A DNA stretch of 24,073 nt from positions 1-24,073 of the forward strand of contig CAAGIF010000050.1 in assembly GCA_900769845.1 (NCBI GenBank), read 5' to 3'. The notes beneath the pieces are model-generated. The model worked only from the letters and a program-made list of their open reading frames with translations. It did no database searches and was not told the DNA's origin. Below are positions 6,269-14,619 of this stretch, piece by piece; position 1 is the stretch's first letter; every line of letters starts with the position of its first letter. This DNA comes from an uncultured Oscillospiraceae bacterium. Lineage in GTDB: Bacteria; Bacillota_A; Clostridia; Oscillospirales; Oscillospiraceae. Both the position numbers and the translations under genes were made by a program.

Positions 6269-7720
6269 TTAACCTCCATCCGGCAGGGCGGTTGCAAAAT
6301 AGATGATGTCGCTGATCTGCCGCTGATAGCCGAAGTCCACAAAGTTGATCGCCTGATCCTTCATGGTGACGACCGTGGTCTGACCGCCGTCCAGGGCGTA
6401 TGCCTTGTCAACGCCGAAGCCCTCCAGAGTCTTGGCAAAATCTGCGATGGTATGGCGGTTGTTGTAGGGACCGCCACCGCCGGCGCTGGCGATCAGATAA
6501 TGCAAATCCCCCTTCTGGCACAAAGCCGCCCGGGTATAGTGATCGTTGATCTCACCCAGCACATAGCTGTAGGGAGCGCAAGCCTTCCCGTCCACAATCA
6601 GCACCGGGCCAAAGGCCAGGCTGAACCGGATATTGTTGTCATCCACAAATTTTTGGGCTTCTTCCTGGGTCTTAATATCCTGACGCATGGCAAAGATCAG
6701 GTTGCTGTTTTCGTCGATAAAGCAGGTATCCACCATGTTTCCTTCGAAACGCTTGACCTGTCCTTCATATACCACCACGCCGTATCGGCGGAACTTGTAG
6801 AAATCGCCGCTGGTGGCCATGACCGCATTGACGGATTTTGCCATTTCCGTGGTAACATACTGCTTATCCGAGCCAAACTCGCCACCGGCCAGGAACCGAC
6901 GGAACTGGGACGGATGGGCAATCTTTACTTCGGACAGGGTGTACACCACCCGGTCAAACACCTGCTTCCAGGTGATGACCAGGATCGTTTCATCATAGTA
7001 ATAATAGATCTTGTCCCCGTCCCAGGCAGGCGTGTTTTCGTTGAAGATCATTTCCTGATCTCCGATGAGATCCTTTGCCTCCTCCAGCAGCCATTTCAGC
7101 TCGCCGGGAGTGGAAACCTCGCCGAAGTTCTTGGGATTGGGATTGGGGGCCACCTGGTCGCTGTCGCTGAGCCAGTAGACCTTCTCAATGGACAAAATTC
7201 CGTCCAGCGCATTACTGATCTCATTGGTCATGCACATGTCGAATTTATCCAGAATGGTCACATCAGACGCGCCGCTTTGGGAAGCGGAAGTGCCGGTTCC
7301 CCATGTCAGCGCCATATGGGCTACAAATGCCAAACTTGCGCCGGCGCAGACCAGCGCCGCCAGACCTTTCAGAACGCCGATCAGGATCCTCACCGGCAGG
7401 CTGCGGGCCTTGGGGGGCTTTTCATTTATCTGAGTCTTGGGGGTCAGCCGGGGATTGGGAGCCTTCTGAGTTTTGGCAACAGGAGTTGTCTTCCGGGGCT
7501 GAGGAATGGTTTTTACCGCAGGACCGGCGGGAACGCCGGATACCCGGGAGGAAACCAATTCTTCTTCCTCATTTTCTGACAGATCAATACCCGCCAGGAT
7601 CTTGGCAATGTCAATATCGCCGTAATCCTTGCCCTCATAGTCGCTGTCCCGGATGCCGAACTGGGAGAGATCAAACTCATCCACCAGACTCCTGGATGTA
7701 TTCTGTGAATCCTTGGACAA
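6269..7720 (-). CDS. Phosphodiester glycosidase (NAGPA-domain) membrane protein
   Basis: The TTG at 7718-7720 is the likely start: AAGGAG (7730-7735) is 9 bases upstream and no in-frame ATG precedes the membrane helix. The 483-residue protein has an acidic, Pro/Lys-rich cytoplasmic N-terminus, one transmembrane helix (about 111-138) and an outer C-terminal NAGPA domain. That domain carries FGPVLIVDGK, IASAGGGG and the family motif YALDGGQTTVV. Family members cleave phosphodiester-linked sugars on lysosomal enzymes or, in bacteria, probably on envelope glycopolymers. It is the middle gene of a three-gene operon with an Lgt-like protein. Confidence 0.85.
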   Translation of the reverse strand: MSKDSQNTSRSLVDEFDLSQFGIRDSDYEGKDYGDIDIAKILAGIDLSENEEEELVSSRVSGVPAGPAVKTIPQPRKTTPVAKTQKAPNPRLTPKTQINEKPPKARSLPVRILIGVLKGLAALVCAGASLAFVAHMALTWGTGTSASQSGASDVTILDKFDMCMTNEISNALDGILSIEKVYWLSDSDQVAPNPNPKNFGEVSTPGELKWLLEEAKDLIGDQEMIFNENTPAWDGDKIYYYYDETILVITWKQVFDRVVYTLSEVKIAHPSQFRRFLAGGEFGSDKQYVTTEMAKSVNAVMATSGDFYKFRRYGVVVYEGQVKRFEGNMVDTCFIDENSNLIFAMRQDIKTQEEAQKFVDDNNIRFSLAFGPVLIVDGKACAPYSYVLGEINDHYTRAALCQKGDLHYLIASAGGGGPYNNRHTIADFAKTLEGFGVDKAYALDGGQTTVVTMKDQAINFVDFGYQRQISDIIYFATALPDGG

Positions 7721-7738
7721 TTTGGTATACTCCTTCCC

Positions 7739-8377
7739 TTAGTACAGCACACCGCCGGAAATGGCATCCAGCAGAGCATTATCCGCAATTACCCACCAGG
7801 AGCCGTTCTGGAAGCTCAGATTCACCGTCAGTTCCACTGTCTTCTCCTTGGCATCCTCTTCCAGGGCCTGAACCACAGCATCGTTCAGAACCGCCATAAC
7901 GAACTCTTCCCGGTATTCGTTGTTTTCATCGTAGATCTCAGAGGTATCGCTGGCCTCTGCCACCCTCTGTTCCAGCAGGGTCTGGGAACGCTGCCGCAGA
8001 TTGGCAGTAACAGAGTCGATATCCAGGCTGGTAAGCCTGACCTTCTGGGCCAGACCGTTTTCTGTGGTATGACAGTCTCCCACCAGTTCATAGGACAGGC
8101 TGCTGACAAAGGCATCCCAGATCATGGCTCCCACTTCGTCGGCAGCCTCCCGGTCCACGCCAAGACTGGGTGTTCCGTAGATAACCTGGCTTGCACCCTC
8201 ATAATCGCCGCTGCAGACCGCATCCATCATGGCAACAACCTTGCTCTCCGCCACGTCCGGAGGAGTCAGCAGAATGGGATTTTCCGTTTTGTATGTAAAG
8301 CCCAGATGCACCGCCAATGCTGCAGTAAAGAGTCCCAATGCGGCAAATAATCCGGCAAATATTCTCTTAACGATCAT
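7739..8377 (-). CDS. Membrane-anchored extracytoplasmic protein of unknown function
   Basis: A 212-residue protein with a single N-terminal hydrophobic segment (about 5-27) and no lipobox Cys, so it is anchored or secreted. The outer part has SKVVAMMDAVCSGDYEGA near 45-62 and ends with an NGSWWVIADNALLDAI stretch. That pattern recalls NTF2-like or DUF4878/DUF5105-type outer-surface domains, though I cannot name a family. GAGGAG precedes the ATG by about 6 bases. It is the first gene of the operon with the NAGPA-domain and Lgt-like proteins, and its stop lies just upstream of the next gene's ribosome site. Confidence 0.75.
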   Translation of the reverse strand: MIVKRIFAGLFAALGLFTAALAVHLGFTYKTENPILLTPPDVAESKVVAMMDAVCSGDYEGASQVIYGTPSLGVDREAADEVGAMIWDAFVSSLSYELVGDCHTTENGLAQKVRLTSLDIDSVTANLRQRSQTLLEQRVAEASDTSEIYDENNEYREEFVMAVLNDAVVQALEEDAKEKTVELTVNLSFQNGSWWVIADNALLDAISGGVLY

Positions 8378-8432
8378 AGTTTTTCTCCTCTGATATTCCA
8401 GTCTGACGGGCAGACATAATTTTTAGAATCTC

Positions 8433-8461
8433 ATTATACCAGTATTGTCGGATAATGTCAA
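8433..8461 (-). promoter_or_regulatory. Promoter of the envelope operon 8377-5268
   Basis: On the minus strand, TTGACA (8456-8461), 17 bases, TATAAT (8433-8438): full consensus. It is followed by a leader of about 50 bases with a small GTCTG/CAGAC hairpin. Confidence 0.87.
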
Positions 8462-8501
8462 TTTGGAAACCGAGAAAAAAGTCGATTCCTGTCCCTGGAA
8501 A

Positions 8502-8533
8502 AATCCCCCTGCCCAGGCAATGGCAGGGGGATT
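8502..8533 (-). terminator. Terminator of the AI-2E permease gene
   Basis: A 12-bp stem, AATCCCCCTGCC (8502-8513) with GGCAGGGGGATT (8522-8533), begins 8 bases after the stop and continues on the minus strand into a TTTTT run. Confidence 0.9.
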
Positions 8534-8540
8534 GATTCTC

Positions 8541-9746
8541 TTATTTTTGAGGCGGGGTTTCTTCGCCGTATTCTTTTTCGTAGTCTTCCAGAATGTCCAC
8601 CGCGTCATTTTTTACCAGGCCCCGGCGCACCAGTCGCTTGGCAAGATCATACAGCACCGCAAACAGCGGCACCGCGACGATCATGCCCACCAATCCCCAA
8701 AGTCCACCGAAAAGCAGGATGGAGAACAGCACCCAGAAACTGGACACGCCGGTATGCTCGCCCAGGATCTTCGGGCCGATCACATTGCCGTCCAGCTGCT
8801 GCAGACCAAATACAAACAGCGCAAACCAAAGGGCTTTGATAGGGCTGTCGATCAGAATCAGCAAAACCGAGGGGATCGCCCCCAGGAAGGGACCGAAGAA
8901 GGGGATCACATTGGTGATACCCACAATGGCGGATACCAGCAGCGCATTGGGGAACCGGAAGACCACACAGCCGATGTAGCACAGAACACCGATAATGGCA
9001 GAGTCCACCAATTTTCCGTCGATAAAGCCGCCGAACATTCTGTCGATATATGCGATCTCTTCCAGAATCAGATCCGCCCAGCGAGGCTTGAACATGCTGC
9101 GGATCACCAACACGCCCTGTCTTCCAAACCGTTTGCGGCTTGCCAGCAGATAGACCGCCACGATCAGTCCGATCAGGATGTTTTTCAGGAATAGAAACAC
9201 CTTCCAGACGCTCATGCCCACGCCGCTGACAATGTTGGAAACACTTGGTACCAGTTTTTCCTGGATCCAACTGCCCAAAGCATTGTAGATCGTGTCAAAG
9301 CTGGTATCAAAGTAGTTCTGCACCACTTCATTTTCACCGAAGACCCGCTCGGACCAGGCCATAAACTGCTCAACTTTTTCAGGAATGGAATACCATAGAG
9401 AAACCAGGCTTTGATAAAGCTGCGGCGCGATCATAATGATCAGTGTATACACCACAAGCAGACCTGTAACCAGGCTCAGACTTACTGCCAGAACCTCTGC
9501 CAGCTTGTCGCGCTTCCCTTTAAAAAGTTTACTGAAGGTCTGGGAATACCAGTTACATACCGGCCGAAGCAGATAAGCAATCACACCGCCATAAATAAAG
9601 GGCATCAGAATGTCCGTTATCTTCCCCAGCGCTTCCCCCACGCCCTGAAGTCTGTACAGCAGGAAGAAAAATGCCACACTCAGGCTTATGGCGCCGAAGC
9701 CAGCCAGCATGCCATAAACATAGGGTTTTCTTTCCGGATGCTTCAT
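8541..9746 (-). CDS. AI-2E family transporter
   Basis: This 401-residue membrane protein has the family layout: two N-terminal hydrophobic segments, a long soluble loop (about 95-170), then clustered C-terminal helices. The C-terminal half carries the hallmark GITNVIPFFGPFLGAIPS and the following QQLDGNVIGPKILG motif. Members include the quorum-signal exporter TqsA and sodium/proton antiporters; substrate cannot be told from sequence alone. It is monocistronic. The start has only a modest ribosome site (GGTGG near the ATG). A TATAAT at 9786-9791 lies upstream but lacks a convincing -35. Confidence 0.92.
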   Translation of the reverse strand: MKHPERKPYVYGMLAGFGAISLSVAFFFLLYRLQGVGEALGKITDILMPFIYGGVIAYLLRPVCNWYSQTFSKLFKGKRDKLAEVLAVSLSLVTGLLVVYTLIIMIAPQLYQSLVSLWYSIPEKVEQFMAWSERVFGENEVVQNYFDTSFDTIYNALGSWIQEKLVPSVSNIVSGVGMSVWKVFLFLKNILIGLIVAVYLLASRKRFGRQGVLVIRSMFKPRWADLILEEIAYIDRMFGGFIDGKLVDSAIIGVLCYIGCVVFRFPNALLVSAIVGITNVIPFFGPFLGAIPSVLLILIDSPIKALWFALFVFGLQQLDGNVIGPKILGEHTGVSSFWVLFSILLFGGLWGLVGMIVAVPLFAVLYDLAKRLVRRGLVKNDAVDILEDYEKEYGEETPPQK

Positions 9747-9873
9747 AGGCCACCGTTCCCCTTTCTCCTTTGAGTTCTTAGATGTATTATACCACAGTTT
9801 TCTCCCTTGTGTACCCCCAATTTCCGAAAAATTCTCTCATTCTTTCTGTTCTCCGCACCCCAAATTTTCTCAC

Positions 9874-9902
9874 TTGCATCCGGTGTTTTGCTGTGCTAGA
9901 AT
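9874..9902 (+). promoter_or_regulatory. Promoter of the VanY-domain lipoprotein gene
   Basis: TTGCAT (9874-9879), 17 bases, TAGAAT (9897-9902), 40 bases before the GTG start. Confidence 0.7.
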
Positions 9903-9942
9903 AGGAATATCTTGTGGAATTGTGTCGAAAAGAGGGAAAACT

Positions 9943-11178
9943 GTGGGAAGAAACAAGTTCATTGCCTTGCTAATCTGGCTGTCCGTGGCAGCTGTTCTTC
10001 TTGCAGGGTGTAAAAAGACCGGCTGGGTAACCCAGGACGACGGTCTTTATTACTATACCCGGGACGGGGAAACCCTCTCCGGCTGGCAAAAAATCGATGG
10101 AGATACCTTTTATTTTGAGAACGGCGGAAAAACCGCCACCGGATTTCACAAACTGGACGGTCAGACCTATTTCTTCTGTGAAGACGGTGCCATGGCCACG
10201 GGCTGGGTGGAGCAGGCGGGCAAACACTATTACTTCCGTTCCAACGGAACCATGGTCACCGGATGGCTGAGTCTGGAGGGAGAGCGCCATTATCTCTTTG
10301 CCGACGGCAGCGCTGCCACCGGCGTCCGGCTGATGGACGGCGCCCTGTATGTTTTTGACAAAACCGGCCGTATGTGCAGCGGCTGGGCGGATCTTGGCGG
10401 TCAGTGGGCCTACGGCGACAGTAACTGCCATCCCGTCACCGGCTGGCAGGAAATCGACGGCAAACGCTATCACTTTGAAGAATCCGGCATCCTCTCTACG
10501 GGATGGACGGAGATCGACGGATTTCAGTATTATTTCCTCTCCGATGGCCGCCCCGCCCGGGGCAGAATCACCCTGGACGGCATTCCCCACGATTTCGGCT
10601 CCAATGGGCAGGAAATCGTATTGGTTAACCCCTGGAACTTCTTTCCGGACGGTTATCACATAGACTTGACCGCCATTAACGAGGATCATCAGGTTGCCAC
10701 CATTGCCTATTCCGATTTTCTGGAGATGTTCCGGGATTGTCAGAACGCAGGGATGCAGCCTGCGGTCTGTTCCTCTTACCGTTCCTTTGATTATCAGAAA
10801 AATCTCTATAACCAGCGGATCCAGCGTTATGTGGACGAGGGTAAGAGTTTGGAAGAAGCCACAGAGCTTGCCGGGCGGTCAGTCGCCGTTCCGGGAACCA
10901 GCGAACATCATCTAGGGCTGGCCCTGGATATTGTGGATAATCGGAATTGGAATCTGGACGAAACCCAGGCAAAAATGCCCACCCAGCAATGGCTGATGGA
11001 AAACAGCTGGCGCTACGGCTGGATCCTGCGCTACCCCAGTGAAAAAAGCGCTATCACCGGCATCATTTACGAGCCCTGGCATTACCGCTATGTGGGCCGG
11101 GAGCTGGCCGCAGAAATTTATGAACTCGGTCTTTGTCTGGAGGAGTATCTGGACATGCTGACAGAGGAATCCCAATAA
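9943..11178 (+). CDS. Lipoprotein with cell-wall-binding repeats and VanY D,D-carboxypeptidase domain
   Basis: The GTG at 9943 is chosen because GAGGG lies about 6 bases upstream and the longer frame starts inside the promoter. The 411-residue protein has a type II signal with lipobox LLAGC (Cys23). About eight 20-residue choline/cell-wall-binding repeats follow (about 26-228), of the form TGW..(I/L)DG..YYF...G. The C-terminal domain is a VanY-type zinc peptidase: S320-x-H322-x6-D329 (SEHHLGLALD) and His380 in EPWHYRYVG are the metal ligands. It probably trims D-Ala-D-Ala from peptidoglycan outside the cell. Combining lipid anchoring with wall-binding repeats is uncommon. Confidence 0.92.
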   Translation: MGRNKFIALLIWLSVAAVLLAGCKKTGWVTQDDGLYYYTRDGETLSGWQKIDGDTFYFENGGKTATGFHKLDGQTYFFCEDGAMATGWVEQAGKHYYFRSNGTMVTGWLSLEGERHYLFADGSAATGVRLMDGALYVFDKTGRMCSGWADLGGQWAYGDSNCHPVTGWQEIDGKRYHFEESGILSTGWTEIDGFQYYFLSDGRPARGRITLDGIPHDFGSNGQEIVLVNPWNFFPDGYHIDLTAINEDHQVATIAYSDFLEMFRDCQNAGMQPAVCSSYRSFDYQKNLYNQRIQRYVDEGKSLEEATELAGRSVAVPGTSEHHLGLALDIVDNRNWNLDETQAKMPTQQWLMENSWRYGWILRYPSEKSAITGIIYEPWHYRYVGRELAAEIYELGLCLEEYLDMLTEESQ

Positions 11179-11191
11179 ACAGCACCATCTT

Positions 11192-11220
11192 CCCCGGGCG
11201 TCCCTTTACGGCGCCCGGGG
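11192..11220 (+). terminator. Terminator after the VanY lipoprotein
   Basis: CCCCGGGCG (11192-11200) pairs with CGCCCGGGG (11212-11220), followed by ATTTCCGTTTT. A strong stem with a moderate tail. Confidence 0.75.
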
Positions 11221-11257
11221 ATTTCCGTTTTGCCGACAGGGTATCCTGCGCTAATAC

Positions 11258-11285
11258 TGGACATTTCCGGTTTTTTAGGTATAAT
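11258..11285 (+). promoter_or_regulatory. Promoter of the MFS-glpQ-like operon
   Basis: TGGACA (11258-11263), 16 bases, TATAAT (11280-11285), 53 bases before the ATG. Confidence 0.7.
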
Positions 11286-11338
11286 GGAAGCATCTGCCGC
11301 AGGTTCGGCAAAAAAGCAACGGAAGCGAGGCTCCCTGT

Positions 11339-12895
11339 ATGAAGCTTAATTACAAACGCACCATTCTTGTCGGATTCGCATTTTTTCTGATCAGCGCATT
11401 CTGGCAGGCCTACGATGCTACCATTCCCGTGATTCTGACCAATAAGTTCGGCATGTCCCAGACCTGGTCCGGCGTGATCATGGCGCTGGACAATATTCTG
11501 GCAGTTTTCATGCTACCCCTCTTCGGCGCGCTGTCTGATAAATGCGTCTCAAAACACGGCAAGCGCACCCCTTTCATCACCATCGGCACCACCGTCGCTG
11601 CCGTCGCTCTGGTCTGTCTTTCTTTTGTGGACAGCGCCCAGCTCAGAAATATTTCCGATGTGGCAACTATTGACGATCCCGCAGCTCTGGAGATCATTTA
11701 CGACACCCAGATGGACAAGCCTCTGCTAACCCCGGAGGGAGACACCGTGGTACTCTCCCAGACATTCACCAAGGAGTCCTTTACCTCCATCACCTGCAAG
11801 ATTACGGATTCGGAAACCGGAAAAACCGTCACCAATCCCGACTATACCAATTATGTGGCCCCGGCCCGGCAGGCCTATGCCGCAGACCAAACCCGGCAGA
11901 ACAGCCTGCCACTGATTCTGTTCGTGGGCCTGTTGCTGGTTGTTCTCGTGGCGATGGCCACCTTCCGCTCCCCCGCTGTGGCGCTGATGCCCGATGTGAC
12001 CATGAAACCCCTGCGCTCCAAGGCCAACGCCATCATCAACCTAATGGGCACCGCCGGGGGTATTCTGGTGCTGGTGCTGGGCATGGTGTTTGCCACCTCC
12101 GCGGTGCAGAACGCCATGATGACCTATACCCTGTACTATGGTGTGATCGCCGCCATCATGCTGGGAGCCCTTGCCATCTTCCTGCTCACCGTCCGGGAAC
12201 CCAAGTGGGCAGCGGAAATGGCAGCCGATTCCGTCAAATACGGCATTGAGGAAGAACCCGATAACCGGAACAACGAAAAGCGCAGCCTGTCCTCCTCCGA
12301 AAAGCGCTCCCTGCTGTTGATTCTGGCATCCATCGCTCTGTGGTACTTCGGCTACAATGCTGTTACCTCCAAGTACGCTGTCTACGCCGGCAATATTCTG
12401 GACAAGGATTACAACACCACTCTGCTTCTTGCCCAGGCAGCCGCCATCGTCGCCTATCTGCCCGCAGGCATGGTTGCTTCTAAGATCGGCAGAAAGAAGA
12501 CTATCCTGGCAGGTGTTGTGATGCTGGCAACGGCCTTCGGTTTTGCCTCCATGATGCGCTCCAGCAGCCCCACCTGGGTCATGAATCTGCTGTTTGCCCT
12601 GGCAGGTGTGGCATGGGCAACCATCAATGTCAACTCTTTCCCCATGGTGGTGGAAATGTGTTCCGGTGCCGATATCGGCAAGTACACCGGCTTCTACTAC
12701 ACCGCTTCCATGTCTGCCCAGATCGTAACGCCCATGCTCTCCGGCTTCCTGATGGATCAGCGGGGTATGACCGTTCTGTTCCCCTACGCCGCTGTTTTCG
12801 TAGCTCTGGCCTTTGTGACCATGTTCCTTGTTCGTCACGGCGATGCCAAGGCGGTGGCCAAGCAGGGGCTGGAAGCCCTGGACATTGAGGACTGA
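11339..12895 (+). CDS. MFS transporter, SLC45/GPH-like
   Basis: This 518-residue protein has about twelve transmembrane segments. The loop motif GALSDKCVSKHGKRTP (63-78) is the major-facilitator motif A in the form seen in SLC45 and glycoside-pentoside-hexuronide carriers, suggesting cation-coupled sugar or glycoside uptake. An unusual hydrophilic stretch of about 90 residues (98-189) interrupts the usual short loop between helices 3 and 4 and should lie outside the membrane. A second hydrophilic loop near 300-325 is the normal central loop. GAGG lies 8 bases before the ATG. The glycerophosphodiesterase gene follows after 3 bases. Confidence 0.88.
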   Translation: MKLNYKRTILVGFAFFLISAFWQAYDATIPVILTNKFGMSQTWSGVIMALDNILAVFMLPLFGALSDKCVSKHGKRTPFITIGTTVAAVALVCLSFVDSAQLRNISDVATIDDPAALEIIYDTQMDKPLLTPEGDTVVLSQTFTKESFTSITCKITDSETGKTVTNPDYTNYVAPARQAYAADQTRQNSLPLILFVGLLLVVLVAMATFRSPAVALMPDVTMKPLRSKANAIINLMGTAGGILVLVLGMVFATSAVQNAMMTYTLYYGVIAAIMLGALAIFLLTVREPKWAAEMAADSVKYGIEEEPDNRNNEKRSLSSSEKRSLLLILASIALWYFGYNAVTSKYAVYAGNILDKDYNTTLLLAQAAAIVAYLPAGMVASKIGRKKTILAGVVMLATAFGFASMMRSSSPTWVMNLLFALAGVAWATINVNSFPMVVEMCSGADIGKYTGFYYTASMSAQIVTPMLSGFLMDQRGMTVLFPYAAVFVALAFVTMFLVRHGDAKAVAKQGLEALDIED

Positions 12896-12898
12896 GTC

Positions 12899-13714
12899 AT
12901 GCTCGTCTTGCTTGAGATCCTTGTGATCGCCGCAACCATACTGCTGGCGCTGTACATACTGTCCACCCAGGGCCGGACCGGGCATCCGGGGTGGGATGCC
13001 CTGAAAGGTTGGCGTTATGCCCACCGGGGCCTGCACGACGAAACCCGTCCCGAAAACAGCATGTCCGCCTTCCGGGCGGCGCTGGAGGGCGGTTACGGAA
13101 TCGAACTGGATATCCATCTGCTGGCAGACGGAAATCTGGCGGTAATGCATGACGCCTCTTTGAAACGCACCGCCGGCGCAGATGTGATGATCGAAGGCCT
13201 GGATACCCAGCAGCTTTCCCAGTACCGTCTTTTGGGTTCCGGCGAACCGATCCCGCTGTTTCGGGAGGTTCTGGAACTGTTTGACGGTAAAGCGCCGCTG
13301 ATTGTGGAACTGAAGCCCATGAAGGGCAACCATGCCGCTCTTGCGGAAGCCGCCTGCAACCTGCTGGAGTCCTATCCGGGCGCTTACTGCATCGAGTCTT
13401 TTGATCCCCGGTGCATTGCATGGCTGAAGAAGAACCGTCCCCATATAATCCGGGGACAACTGGCAGAGCAGTATGCCAAATCCGCTCCCATCCCCTGGGT
13501 GATCAAATGGGCGCTGACCCATCAGGTCTTCAACATCGCCACCCGGCCGGATTTTGTCGCCTACAAATTTGCCGACCGCAAAAATTTCGGCAATCTGCTG
13601 GCCCGCAAATTCTGGGGTATCCAGGGGGTGACCTGGACACTGAAAAGCCAGGAAGATTTTGATACTGCTGTCAAAGAAGGCTGGATCCCCATTTTCGAAG
13701 GGTTTACTCCCTAA
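12899..13714 (+). CDS. Membrane-anchored glycerophosphodiester phosphodiesterase
   Basis: This 271-residue protein has an N-terminal transmembrane helix (about 3-21), then a GDPD TIM barrel. The catalytic AHRG (His42, Arg43), RPENS (Glu52), ELDIH (Glu69, Asp71) and MHD (His85) motifs are all present, and VELKP and GVTWTL follow. It hydrolyses glycerophosphodiesters to glycerol-3-phosphate and an alcohol, or cleaves glycerophosphate polymers. The ATG is 3 bases after the MFS stop with GAGGAC inside the upstream coding end, so the two are co-translated. The transporter may import or export a product of this enzyme; this is inference. Confidence 0.93.
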   Translation: MLVLLEILVIAATILLALYILSTQGRTGHPGWDALKGWRYAHRGLHDETRPENSMSAFRAALEGGYGIELDIHLLADGNLAVMHDASLKRTAGADVMIEGLDTQQLSQYRLLGSGEPIPLFREVLELFDGKAPLIVELKPMKGNHAALAEAACNLLESYPGAYCIESFDPRCIAWLKKNRPHIIRGQLAEQYAKSAPIPWVIKWALTHQVFNIATRPDFVAYKFADRKNFGNLLARKFWGIQGVTWTLKSQEDFDTAVKEGWIPIFEGFTP

Positions 13715-13728
13715 AATATCATTACTGA

Positions 13729-13769
13729 AAAAAGCCTGCACGGTCCCAGTGGGAACTGTGCAGGCTTTT
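13729..13769. terminator. Bidirectional terminator between GDPD and GNAT genes
   Basis: AAAGCCTGCAC (13731-13741) pairs with GTGCAGGCTTT (13758-13768) around an imperfectly paired centre. There is an A-run on the left and a T-run on the right, so it can end both the plus-strand GDPD operon and the minus-strand GNAT transcript. Confidence 0.9.
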
Positions 13770-13805
13770 CAGTTGTGCAGCAATCAGGGCGCGGCCTCCC
13801 AACCG

Positions 13806-14303
13806 TTAGACGACAGGCTGACTAAGAGATTGTTGCTCAGAGCCATGTTCATACACATAATACATGGCATCGCCGTCTTCATGGGTGTGGTGATATTGAA
13901 AGCCAGCATTTTCAAAGGCCCTTTTTGATGCTATGTTGCCTGGAAATATTACCGCTTCGATTTTCAATACAGCAGATCCAGTCATTTCTTCACATTCCAA
14001 AAGTTCTTTCAGCAATTTTGTTCCGATGCCCTGGCCTCGTTTTTCAGGGTCAACAACGATTTCCATTATCAATAATGTACATTCATGCCGGCAGAAGGCA
14101 ATCACTGCAAGGGGTCGGTTATCTTCAAAAACAACTTTACACCAATAGTTTTCCCCGACAGCAAACGCATCTTCCTTTGCCCAATATTCATAAAAATTGC
14201 GAAAGCCCTCGTCTAACCCCGTGGATTTGACAGCGGGTTCATCCAGCCAATTTTCAATATATCCCATTGTGTTGGGATTATAGTCACACCAAACGAACTT
14301 CAT
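13806..14303 (-). CDS. GNAT family N-acetyltransferase
   Basis: A 165-residue single-domain protein. The acetyl-CoA pyrophosphate-binding motif A is clear as VVDPEKRGQGIGTKLLKEL (about 89-107), followed by ASKRAFENAGFQ in motif B and a YHHTHEDGDAMYYVYEH ending. The acceptor is unknown. AAAGGA lies about 10 bases before the ATG. Its composition is more AT-rich than its neighbours, and the last residues, after YVYEH, look like a short non-conserved tail ending in a tRNA-like sequence (see findings). It is not obviously tied to the RiPP-like cluster upstream, although it reads in the same direction. Confidence 0.9.
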   Translation of the reverse strand: MKFVWCDYNPNTMGYIENWLDEPAVKSTGLDEGFRNFYEYWAKEDAFAVGENYWCKVVFEDNRPLAVIAFCRHECTLLIMEIVVDPEKRGQGIGTKLLKELLECEEMTGSAVLKIEAVIFPGNIASKRAFENAGFQYHHTHEDGDAMYYVYEHGSEQQSLSQPVV

Positions 14304-14355
14304 ATTGTGTATTTCCTTTTCGGATACAAACTAAATACATGGGATATTATCCCGG

Positions 14356-14619
14356 TTATTCCAGAATATTCAGTTTTCTTGCCATCTCCAGAAATCTGTC
14401 CACATCTGCCGCTGCTACGGTTTTTTCCACCTGGAAGTCCTGCAAAACGGACGCGATCAGTTCCTCCCGGGATACCTCATGCTTCAGCTTTTCCATAAGC
14501 AGCGCCCCCACCTCATTGGTAGTGATCAGCCCGGAAAGCGCCAGCGCCGATGCTCCGCTGGGAACCAGAATGTAATCCCCCGCGATCTGGCGCGCCACAA
14601 ATTCATATTTCAGTTTCAT
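14356..14619 (-). CDS. PqqD-like peptide-recognition protein
   Basis: The ATG at 14617-14619 overlaps the TGA of the radical SAM gene (ATGA) and has GGAG 7 bases upstream, so it is preferred over the longer frame. The 87-residue product reads MKLKYEFVARQIAGDYILVP, then LTTNEVGALLMEKL-like helices and a C-terminal DVDRFLEMARKLNIL. This is the winged-helix PqqD/RRE pattern (beta strands then helices). In RiPP pathways such proteins bind the leader peptide and present it to the modifying enzyme. Placement directly after a radical SAM enzyme supports that role here. Confidence 0.85.
   Translation of the reverse strand: MKLKYEFVARQIAGDYILVPSGASALALSGLITTNEVGALLMEKLKHEVSREELIASVLQDFQVEKTVAAADVDRFLEMARKLNILE

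Noticed and set aside
5121..7579. Two long plus-strand frames opposite the Lgt-like and NAGPA-domain genes
   Set aside because: Compositional shadows without ribosome sites or domain motifs; the minus-strand genes form a coherent operon.
12041..13741. 566-codon open frame on the minus strand opposite the MFS and GDPD genes
   Set aside because: It is antisense to two genes with clear catalytic and transport motifs; its His/Gly/Gln-rich translation has no recognisable domain and reflects GC-rich third positions of the sense genes.
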